Positions 1 to 5,647 of a stretch of DNA of 5,647 nucleotides are shown piece by piece (positions within the stretch are counted from its first letter, which is position 1; every line of letters starts with the position of its first letter). The notes beneath the pieces were generated by a model. The model ran no database searches, was not told the origin of the DNA, and saw only the letters and a program-made list of their open reading frames with translations. Source of the DNA: Verrucomicrobiota bacterium (lineage in GTDB: Bacteria > Verrucomicrobiota > Kiritimatiellia > Kiritimatiellales > Pontiellaceae); contig DOEU01000017.1 of assembly GCA_003532555.1 (NCBI GenBank), forward strand, positions 1-5,647, in the 5' to 3' direction. The position numbers and the translations under genes are program-made.

Positions 1-965
1 CAGAACCAAAGCCAGAGCCAAAACCAGCTCCTACTGCGGTGCCGGTTCCTGCACCAGAACTAGCTCCTGCGCCCGAAGCAGATGCAGCGCCTCGCACGAT
101 TGTTTCGGCGGCTCCGAACGTGCGTAGATTAGCTCGCGAATTAGGAATCGATATACAAACGGTGAAAACGGCAAATGAAAATGGCCGGATTTCCCTCGAA
201 GACGTGAAAGCTTATGCTCGAGCTATTATGGAAAGTGGAGGAGGAGCATCAAACTATCAACCCGTTCGACCTAGTGGTATTCAGGGACATGTGCGAGCTG
301 AAAAAATGAGCGCCATTCGCAAAGCTACCATGAATCATATGGCTCATTGTTGGGCAACGATTCCACACGTCACGCAACATGATACGGCAGATATCACGCG
401 TATGAATGAATTGCGCAAACGGATGATAGGCACAGCTGAATCGGCTGGTGTGAAACTGACCATCACCTCGATGCTGGTGAGTATTGTAACCGGCGCGCTT
501 CGTCGCTTTCCCAATTTCAATGCGAGCATTGACGCGGAGAAAGGGGAGATCCTTTTTAAGGATTACTACAATGTTGGCATTGCCGTAGATACAGATAAAG
601 GACTTATGGTTCCTGTGATTCGGGATGCCGATCATCTATCGATGACGGAGATGGCAGCTGCCTTAACGGAGGTATCTCAGAAAGCCCGTAGTGGTCAAAT
701 TGGACTTGATGATTTACAAGGGGGAACCTTTACTATCTCAAACTTGGGTGGCATTGGGGGTTCATTCTTTACGCCGATTGTTAATTCACCTGAAGTAGCT
801 ATTTTAGGCGTGGGTCGCGGCGCACCGGATACAGAGGGTCGGTTGCAAATGCCTTTATCCCTTTCATATGATCATCGCTTGATTGATGGTGCTGATGGCG
901 CGCGTTTTTTGCGGTGGATTGTGGAAGCGATTGAAGAACCGATCTACTTCTACATGGAGAAGTAA
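1..965 (+). CDS. aceF: Dihydrolipoamide acetyltransferase, E2 of pyruvate dehydrogenase complex (5' partial)
   Basis: E2 core enzyme of the pyruvate dehydrogenase complex, moving the acetyl group from lipoyl-lysine to CoA in the cytoplasm. The reading frame is open from base 3, so the gene starts outside the window and the GTG at 39 is an internal Val. About 320 residues are visible. Residues 1-32 are an Ala/Pro/Glu linker with an EPKPEPKP repeat. A peripheral subunit-binding domain (about 37-74, VRRLARELGI ... GRISLEDV) would bind E1 or E3. The catalytic domain (about 95-320) contains IPHVTQHDTADIT, TFTISNLGG and the active-site motif DHRLIDG, with catalytic His291 (bases 873-875) and Asp295. 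The lipoyl domain or domains must lie upstream. The IPHVTQ segment resembles pyruvate rather than 2-oxoglutarate E2, but a branched-chain E2 is not fully excluded. The exonuclease gene follows after six bases. Confidence 0.93.
   Translation, partial: EPKPEPKPAPTAVPVPAPELAPAPEADAAPRTIVSAAPNVRRLARELGIDIQTVKTANENGRISLEDVKAYARAIMESGGGASNYQPVRPSGIQGHVRAEKMSAIRKATMNHMAHCWATIPHVTQHDTADITRMNELRKRMIGTAESAGVKLTITSMLVSIVTGALRRFPNFNASIDAEKGEILFKDYYNVGIAVDTDKGLMVPVIRDADHLSMTEMAAALTEVSQKARSGQIGLDDLQGGTFTISNLGGIGGSFFTPIVNSPEVAILGVGRGAPDTEGRLQMPLSLSYDHRLIDGADGARFLRWIVEAIEEPIYFYMEK
956..962 (+). promoter_or_regulatory. Shine-Dalgarno site of the exonuclease gene
   Basis: GGAGAAG lies inside the last codons of the E2 gene, 9 bases before the GTG at 972. 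It decides the start of the downstream gene and implies that the two genes are co-transcribed, with translation of the second starting as ribosomes finish the first. Confidence 0.7.
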
Positions 966-971
966 GACTTC

Positions 972-1550
972 GTGCGACTGAACGAATCCACATTGTGTGT
1001 ACTCGATTTCGAGAGCACAGGTGTGGTTGCAGGATACCCCAATGAACCGTGGCAAATTGGTTTAATTTTTCTGCGAGACGGAGTCGTGGATGCAGCCTCT
1101 AGCTGGGAAAAATTTATGCGTATTGACGTTACGCGTCCATTCAATCCGAATGCACCCGGTCGGCATGCTAAATTACGGGGTATATTGGCGGATGCTCCGA
1201 AAAGAGAGATACTTCTGCCACAACTCCGGGAATATCTAAAAGCGGATGCGCGCGTAGCGCATAATTGTTCTACAGAACAAAAGATGTTACGCATGATCGC
1301 GCCAATGCACCATTTTGATCCTTGGATTGATACACTTAAACTAGCTCGTGAAGCCTGGCCAGGTTTAGCATCCTACGCATTAGAATCTTTGGTTGAGACT
1401 CTCCAGTTGAAGGAACGCATAGAAACGCTGGTTCCGGATCGAACGGCTCACGATGCCCTTTATGATGCCGTGGCCGCCGCGGTCTTACTCGAGCGTCTCT
1501 GTATAGAGGGGTGGGGCGATCTATCGCTGTCGCATCTGTTTAATACTTAG
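972..1550 (+). CDS. DnaQ-like (DEDDh) 3'-5' exonuclease
   Basis: A stand-alone 192-residue exonuclease of the RNase T/DnaQ fold, expected to trim nucleotides from 3' ends of DNA or RNA with two metal ions. Motif Exo I is LDFESTG with Asp12 and Glu14. Exo II is AHNCSTEQKML at 96-106, where Glu102 sits at the usual Asp position. A conserved-looking WIDTLKLAR is at 118-126. Exo III is AHDALYDAVAAA at 159-170 with His160 and Asp165, placing it in the DEDDh subgroup. No polymerase, helicase or GIY-YIG domain is attached, so it could be a DNA proofreading-like, repair or RNA-processing enzyme; the substrate cannot be told. The GTG start is chosen because a good ribosome site lies 9 bases before it and because the E2 stop blocks extension upstream in this same frame. 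Its stop overlaps the convergent aroF stop by 4 bases. Confidence 0.85.
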   Translation: MRLNESTLCVLDFESTGVVAGYPNEPWQIGLIFLRDGVVDAASSWEKFMRIDVTRPFNPNAPGRHAKLRGILADAPKREILLPQLREYLKADARVAHNCSTEQKMLRMIAPMHHFDPWIDTLKLAREAWPGLASYALESLVETLQLKERIETLVPDRTAHDALYDAVAAAVLLERLCIEGWGDLSLSHLFNT

Positions 1551-2575
1551 CCGAGCAACATAGTCTCCGTGGTTTCCCAGTCAATGCAAGGATCCGTAAT
1601 GGAGAGCCCATATTGTCGTGTGCCTACGATCTTCTCATTATCTGCTTCGATAAAACTTTCAATCATTGCACCCGTAATGGAGCAGGAATCAGCTTTGCGT
1701 TGTTCAAGAATACTGTTCCATACATGAATCTGATTGGCTGCCAACTTATTCGCATTGGCATGCGAGCAATCGACCATGAGAGAGGGTTTAAGGTTCGCTT
1801 GCTCAAGGCGTTCCGTGGCAGCGACTACTTCTGGCTTCTCGTAATTAGGGACTCCATCGCCCCCGCGCAAAACCAGATGGGTATTGGGATTACCTTCCGT
1901 GGTTACAACAGACGTGTAGCCTTCGGGGTCGATGCCTAGAAAACGATGGGGAATACTGGCAGATTTAATTGCGTTGATGGCTACTTGTACATTGCCATCG
2001 GTACCATTTTTAAAGCCTACCGGCATAGATAGACCGCTAGCCATTTCACGGTGGGTTTGCGATTCAGTGGTTCGTGCGCCTATCGCCGCCCAGCTGATCA
2101 GATCAGCGGTATACTGAGGCACAATCGGATCTAGAAATTCAGTGGCAATAGGCAGCCCTAATTCAGCTATCTGCAAAAGCAACTGACGAGCAGCTCGTAA
2201 GCCATGTCCCATATCACAACTATCGTCTAAATAAGGATCGTTAATAAACCCTTTCCATCCAGTCGTGGTGCGGGGTTTTTCGAAGTAGACCCGCATCACG
2301 ATCAAAAGACGGTCGGCGGTTTGATCGGCAACCGCTTTGAGTCGTTGGGCATAGTCAAGAGCGGCTTCGGGATCGTGAATCGAGCAGGGTCCGATCACAG
2401 TCAGCAGACGTGGGTCTTTACGGTCAATAATATTGCGCACGGCTTGACGCTGATCGATAATTTGTTGGATGAGGGCATTGCTCAAGGGTAGCTCAGCTTT
2501 CAACTTTGTGGGCGTGATGAGCCGTTGCAAGTCGCGGATGCGAAGGTTTTCAGTAGGTGTATTTTCAGTTGTCAT
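1547..2575 (-). CDS. aroF: 3-deoxy-7-phosphoheptulonate (DAHP) synthase, AroF/AroG/AroH type
   Basis: Condenses phosphoenolpyruvate with erythrose 4-phosphate to DAHP, the first step of the shikimate pathway, in the cytoplasm. From the ATG at 2575 the protein is 342 residues, close to the 350 of E. coli AroG. Seen in order: LRIRDLQRLITP (regulatory N-terminus), IGPCSIHD (61-68), FEKPRTTTGWKG (98-109), GARTTESQTHREMASGLS (166-183), GFKNGTDG (187-194), LRGG (236-239) and DCSHAN (269-274). The metal ligands expected from AroG are present: Cys64, His272, Glu306 and Asp328. Gly214 in HRFLGI matches tyrosine-sensitive rather than phenylalanine-sensitive isoenzymes. The frame stays open to a TTG at 2614, but that adds 13 residues unlike the family, so the ATG is preferred. 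Neither start has a clear ribosome site. It may be co-transcribed with the upstream pyrC and fusion genes or have its own promoter in the 70-base gap. Confidence 0.94.
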   Translation of the reverse strand: MTTENTPTENLRIRDLQRLITPTKLKAELPLSNALIQQIIDQRQAVRNIIDRKDPRLLTVIGPCSIHDPEAALDYAQRLKAVADQTADRLLIVMRVYFEKPRTTTGWKGFINDPYLDDSCDMGHGLRAARQLLLQIAELGLPIATEFLDPIVPQYTADLISWAAIGARTTESQTHREMASGLSMPVGFKNGTDGNVQVAINAIKSASIPHRFLGIDPEGYTSVVTTEGNPNTHLVLRGGDGVPNYEKPEVVAATERLEQANLKPSLMVDCSHANANKLAANQIHVWNSILEQRKADSCSITGAMIESFIEADNEKIVGTRQYGLSITDPCIDWETTETMLLG

Positions 2576-2576
2576 A

Positions 2577-2588
2577 ATTCGCGCGAAT
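2577..2588. repeat. 12-base perfect palindrome next to the aroF start
   Basis: ATTCGCGCGAAT reads the same on both strands and ends one base before the aroF ATG. It fills the place where a Shine-Dalgarno sequence would be expected. It might be a small operator or a self-pairing element at translation start, or chance. No regulator family is suggested by its sequence. Confidence 0.5.
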
Positions 2589-2633
2589 AAACCACAAACA
2601 GGCGTCTGGAACAAGGGTAGGAAACAACTTTCT

Positions 2634-2639
2634 TATATA
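2634..2639 (-). promoter_or_regulatory. Possible -10 element of an aroF promoter
   Basis: TATATA on the minus strand, read just after the T-run that follows the upstream gene, would give a leader of roughly 50 bases before the aroF ATG. No hexamer resembling TTGACA lies 16-18 bases further upstream, so support is only the -10 match and the AT-rich setting. Confidence 0.2.
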
Positions 2640-2655
2640 AAAAAATTAATTTTTT
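2640..2655. terminator. AT-only palindrome A6-TTAA-T6 at the end of the radical SAM fusion gene
   Basis: A perfect 16-base palindrome overlaps the TAA stop of the fusion gene (2646-2648). On the minus strand a run of seven T follows (2645-2639), as in an intrinsic terminator. The stem contains only A-T pairs and has no loop beyond TTAA, so it would be weak. At best it gives partial termination before aroF. It may equally act as an AT-rich promoter-upstream element. Confidence 0.25.
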
Positions 2656-4403
2656 AATGATTTGAACTCGATAATACGTTGTTCACGATCCCGCACAATT
2701 TCACGATGTGTCCAGAGCAGATGTGGATCTTGAAAAGGGATGCCACGGGTCGTGGTTCTGAGGGAGATGAGTTCGTTTTCTAAAATAGGTTGAAGAAGTA
2801 GGCTGGCATCGAGAGTGGCTTGTGTTCCTCCTCGGGGACGTCCGATTGGAGTCGTTTCGCCAATGGAAAAACCGGCCTGGAGAAGACCAGACCGGATGGG
2901 ACCTGCGGCGGCATACGTAAAGAGTTGAGCATGCGGTCGCATAATGCGTTTAATTTGTTGAAAGAATTGCAGGGTCCAACATTCGCTATTTCGGGTCGAG
3001 GAGAAGGCGTCCAGAAAGATGAGATCCACGGATTTATCGGGCAGCTGCGTGATGGTATGGCGGGCATCGCCCCAATGCATTTGAATGGGATTTTCGGGAA
3101 GGGGAGAGGCAGATCCATTCTGATAAAGTTGTTGCAACGTGGTAATCCAGTTGAAGTTGGTATTTGAATCAGACGGAAGGATTTCAGCGGCATGACGAAC
3201 GATGCGTCGATCCATTTCGAGTGCGGTGATTTGTAGAGGATGAGCGGCACCGATGGCGGCGTTGAGTGCGGCGCGGCTGTTGTAGCCGAGTCCAAAGCAG
3301 ATATCGAGGAGGTGGAGGGGGTTGTTTTGAAGTTGTTTATGAATACGGGCGGGTTGAACATATTTTTCTTCGGCTTCGAGACGGGCTCCAGCACGCGTGT
3401 GATAATGTTCTTTAACGTGATTATTCCAGAAGGTAGTTGATCCATCGTCTGTAACTACGGGATGAATGGCGAGTTTGGCGGGAGGCTCTGGATGGGTGAA
3501 TGCGGGTAAAAGATCGCCTTGCCGCCATTCTCGGGCTTCCATTTGGGCGATGATATAGTTCCGAAATTTTTGTTTATCCATCTGCCAACGAGGGGCAATG
3601 AGTTCAAGATCGAGCGTATCTGTAGTTAGGCGCATGATCGGGAGGGAAGGGGGCATTCGGCGGATAAAATCAATCAGGTGTTCACCAAATGTATATTCAT
3701 TAAAAACGGGCAGGGGCGTGAGGGCATGCTCGAGGGCCAGGGTAGTTCCTTTTTCTATATGAAGGTTGTGGATTTTTACGGCTTGTATGGGTAGTTGAGC
3801 GAAACGGTCGGCAGTTGCCTGAAAGTCGGTGGCGGTTTCACCGGGTAGGCCAAGAATAGCGTGGAGGGCGATGGGGATATTCGCCTGATGGAGGAGTTCA
3901 ATGGCACGTTCGCTGCTGGCCCAGTCGTGTCCGCGGTTGACGCGTTCGAGGGTGGTATCGTGGATGGTTTGTACACCGAGTTCGACCCAGACTTCGATAT
4001 GGCGATTAAGTTCGATGAGAAAGTCAAGAGCTTGTGGGGTGATGCAGTCGGGGCGGGTGCCGATGCTTACGGCTGTGAAGGGAAATTGATCGAGTAGATT
4101 GAGATAGAGAGGTTGTTGGGCTTCTCCAAAAGTGGCGGAAAAGGCTTGGATATAAGCCATAAATTTTTTGGCACCATATCGGCGGCGGGCAAAATCGATG
4201 GCGGCTTGCATCTGTTCTTCTACGGTATCTGTGCCGAGGGTTTGAACGGCAGCAGAACCACGAAGATTACAAAAAGTGCAACCTCCGGATCCGTCGGCTT
4301 CTCGATTGGGACAGCCAAAGTTAAAGTCGATAGGAACGCGATGAAGTGGCGTTCCGTGGCGTTCAGTCATGAAATCTTTATAAGACGTGAAGGGGAGTTT
4401 CAT
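2646..4403 (-). CDS. MnmL-like radical SAM enzyme fused to MnmD/MnmC-type tRNA methyltransferase
   Basis: A 585-residue fusion. Residues 1-300 are a complete TIGR01212 (YtqA/YhcC) radical SAM domain. The cluster cysteines are Cys31, Cys42 and Cys45 (CX10CX2C), followed by AYIQAFSATFG (83-93), SIGTRPDC (113-120), GVQTIHDTTLERVNRGHD (143-160), HAILGLPGET (181-190), VKIHNLHIEKGT (209-220) and IAPRWQ (269-274). Residues about 310-585 are a DUF752 methyltransferase: SAM loop DICFGLGYN (367-375), acidic EMDR (396-399), WGDAR (444-448), DAFSSTRNSECWT (465-477), YAAAGPIRSGLLQAGF (497-512) and the family tail GIPFQDP (554-560). Known: MnmL acts in turning cmnm5s2U into nm5s2U, and MnmD or the MnmC methyltransferase half makes mnm5s2U, at tRNA position 34. 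Inferred: this protein does both steps. No FAD oxidoreductase half is present. The ATG overlaps the pyrC stop (ATGA) and lacks a clear ribosome site, which fits translational coupling. Domain calls are firm, the substrate less so. Confidence 0.88.
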   Translation of the reverse strand: MKLPFTSYKDFMTERHGTPLHRVPIDFNFGCPNREADGSGGCTFCNLRGSAAVQTLGTDTVEEQMQAAIDFARRRYGAKKFMAYIQAFSATFGEAQQPLYLNLLDQFPFTAVSIGTRPDCITPQALDFLIELNRHIEVWVELGVQTIHDTTLERVNRGHDWASSERAIELLHQANIPIALHAILGLPGETATDFQATADRFAQLPIQAVKIHNLHIEKGTTLALEHALTPLPVFNEYTFGEHLIDFIRRMPPSLPIMRLTTDTLDLELIAPRWQMDKQKFRNYIIAQMEAREWRQGDLLPAFTHPEPPAKLAIHPVVTDDGSTTFWNNHVKEHYHTRAGARLEAEEKYVQPARIHKQLQNNPLHLLDICFGLGYNSRAALNAAIGAAHPLQITALEMDRRIVRHAAEILPSDSNTNFNWITTLQQLYQNGSASPLPENPIQMHWGDARHTITQLPDKSVDLIFLDAFSSTRNSECWTLQFFQQIKRIMRPHAQLFTYAAAGPIRSGLLQAGFSIGETTPIGRPRGGTQATLDASLLLQPILENELISLRTTTRGIPFQDPHLLWTHREIVRDREQRIIEFKSLKN

Positions 4404-5647
4404 CGGTTGAATCGGAGTCGCATACCGTCCGCTGAGTCATTAGGTGTACCTTCATGATAAGCGAGTTTCCCGTTGACGAAGGTAGCGGCAACCGTGGTAT
4501 TAAAAGAGGTGCCTTCAAAGGGCGACCAGCCGCAGTGGTATAGAATATTTTCGTTGTATACGGTGTGCGGTATATCGGGATCGATGAGGGTGAGGTCTGC
4601 ATGGTAGCCTTCCCGAATGAAGCCTCGTTCTGCGATTTGATAAATGATCGCAGGATTATGTGCGGTTTTTTGAACGATTTGTTCGGGGGTCAGGAATTCG
4701 AAGAGAACCGGCAGGGCACTTTGCACTACGGGCATACCGGATGGGGCTTTGAAATAAGATTGATTCTTTTCCTCTAATAAATGGGGCGCATGATCCGTTC
4801 CAACCGTATCAATTAGACCTGTTTTTAGGGCTTCTCGGAGGGCGCTTCGATCTTCGGCTGTTTTGATGGCCGGATTACATTTTATACGCGAACCGAGTCG
4901 ATCATAATCCTCTTCACTGAACCATAGATGATGCGGACATGCTTCAACGGTTATCTTTTTATCTTCGACCGATGCGGTTTTAAAAAATTCTAGTTCTCGA
5001 GCTGTTGTCATATGCAGAATATGAATTTGTGTGCCATACTTTATAGCGCGGGCAACGGTCTCTTTTGTGCTTTGCCAGCAGGCTTCTGTGGATCGAATTT
5101 TTCCATGCTCTCTGAAAGGGACCTGTTCTCCATATGTTTCGAGTGCAATTTGCTCATTTTCACCAATAATTTGATCCACTTCACAGTGAAGAGCAATGGG
5201 CACTTTGACTTGTTTGAATATTTGATCAATTTGTTCTTCTTTATTAACGACTAAGTTGCCCGTTGAAGATCCCAAAAATAATTTTACTCCGCAGACCCAT
5301 TCAGGATCGAGGGCGAGGAGTTCATCGAGGTTATCGTTGGATGCACCTAGATAGAAGGAGTAGTTGGTGTGCGAAGTTTTGGCGGCAAGGGCATATTTAT
5401 CTTCAAGTATGGCATTGGTTACGGCAGCAGGTTTGGTGTTGGGCATTTCCATGGTAGAGGTGATCCCTCCCGCTATAGCGGCACGACTTTCGCTCGCAAT
5501 GGTACCTTTGGATTCCAGCCCGGGTTCCCGGAAGTGGACATGTACATCGATCATTCCTGGCAGTAGTAAGTGGCCCTTGGCATCAAAAACGGTTTCGTTT
5601 GCGGTGCCATCGATGGAGGAGGCGATAGATTCAATTCGTCCGTCTCG
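4400..5647 (-). CDS. pyrC: Dihydroorotase, class I (5' partial)
   Basis: Cyclises N-carbamoyl-L-aspartate to dihydroorotate, the third step of pyrimidine synthesis, in the cytoplasm. The frame is open to the window edge and 415 residues are visible. The ATG at 5554 is not the start, because it lies inside the family motif LLPGMIDVHVHFREPG and is preceded by typical N-terminal beta-sandwich sequence (DGRIESIA); the true start is beyond base 5647. Visible metal and active-site motifs are HVH (His36, His38), MEMPNTKP (substrate loop), VKLFLGSSTG with probable carbamylated Lys122, HCE (His154), HILHMTT (209-215), CPHHLWF, GTDHAPH with catalytic Asp285, and PSGMP. The C-terminal ADLTLIDP and GWSPFEG complete a normal cyclic amidohydrolase. 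Allantoinase and hydantoinase are relatives, but the FREPG and PSGMP motifs favour dihydroorotase. Its TGA overlaps the ATG of the radical SAM fusion gene. Confidence 0.93.
   Translation of the reverse strand, partial: RDGRIESIASSIDGTANETVFDAKGHLLLPGMIDVHVHFREPGLESKGTIASESRAAIAGGITSTMEMPNTKPAAVTNAILEDKYALAAKTSHTNYSFYLGASNDNLDELLALDPEWVCGVKLFLGSSTGNLVVNKEEQIDQIFKQVKVPIALHCEVDQIIGENEQIALETYGEQVPFREHGKIRSTEACWQSTKETVARAIKYGTQIHILHMTTARELEFFKTASVEDKKITVEACPHHLWFSEEDYDRLGSRIKCNPAIKTAEDRSALREALKTGLIDTVGTDHAPHLLEEKNQSYFKAPSGMPVVQSALPVLFEFLTPEQIVQKTAHNPAIIYQIAERGFIREGYHADLTLIDPDIPHTVYNENILYHCGWSPFEGTSFNTTVAATFVNGKLAYHEGTPNDSADGMRLRFNR

Noticed and set aside
39..41. GTG as the start of the E2 gene
   Set aside because: The frame is open to the window edge with the same Ala/Pro linker sequence, and the lipoyl domain expected of an E2 must lie further upstream.
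249..635. 128-codon minus-strand open frame antisense to the E2 gene
   Set aside because: The sense strand encodes the conserved E2 catalytic domain; the antisense translation shows no family motif.
1513..1524. GCGATCTATCGC inverted repeat near the end of the exonuclease gene as a terminator
   Set aside because: The stem is only 4-5 pairs, lies inside the coding sequence and is not followed by a T-run.
2612..2614. TTG as the start of the DAHP synthase
   Set aside because: It would add 13 residues that do not resemble the family N-terminus and has no good ribosome site; the ATG at 2575 gives the usual length.
2780..3445. 221-codon minus-strand open frame inside the methyltransferase half of the fusion gene
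   Set aside because: It is a shifted-frame shadow of a gene with clear domain motifs, and its translation is low-complexity Ser/Pro/Lys/Ile-rich with no recognisable motif.
2646..4403. Two separate genes (radical SAM and methyltransferase) joined by a sequencing error
   Set aside because: A single frame runs through both domains with no overlap, internal stop or repeated sequence at the junction near residues 300-310, so a genuine fusion is the simplest reading.
5552..5554. ATG as the start of dihydroorotase
   Set aside because: It lies within the conserved LPGMIDVHVHFREPG motif, and in-frame N-terminal domain sequence precedes it up to the window edge.

Overview
The window is a dense stretch of bacterial chromosome with about half G+C. 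It holds five protein-coding genes in two convergent groups and almost no non-coding DNA. No RNA gene, insertion sequence, CRISPR array or phage feature was seen, and there is no gene-free stretch over 300 bases. The pyruvate dehydrogenase E2 and the exonuclease are of a style I associate with Verrucomicrobiota and neighbouring phyla. This is only an impression, not a demonstrated assignment.

Plus strand, 1-1550: the C-terminal part of a dihydrolipoamide acetyltransferase (E2, aceF/pdhC type), cut by the left edge inside its Ala/Pro linker. A small DEDDh-type 3'-5' exonuclease starts six bases after the E2 stop. Its ribosome binding site lies inside the last codons of E2.

Minus strand, 5647-1547, in transcription order: class I dihydroorotase (pyrC, cut by the right edge), then a 585-residue two-domain protein, then a type I DAHP synthase (aroF/aroG/aroH family). 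The first two genes overlap by ATGA. A 70-base AT-rich gap separates the second and third. The DAHP synthase stop overlaps the exonuclease stop tail to tail by 4 bases.

The most notable item is the 585-residue protein. Its N-terminal half is a TIGR01212 (YtqA/YhcC) radical SAM enzyme. Its C-terminal half is a DUF752 methyltransferase like MnmD and the methyltransferase half of MnmC. In Bacilli the radical SAM protein MnmL (YtqA) works with a methylase, MnmM, to make mnm5s2U at the tRNA wobble position. In Escherichia coli the two-domain MnmC does this with an FAD oxidoreductase half instead of a radical SAM half. This fusion therefore looks like a one-chain MnmC alternative in which a radical SAM domain replaces the flavin oxidase. 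The function is inferred from domain content.

The other genes are central metabolism: acetyl-CoA formation, pyrimidine synthesis and entry to the shikimate pathway. Apart from apparent co-transcription I see no shared pathway between them.
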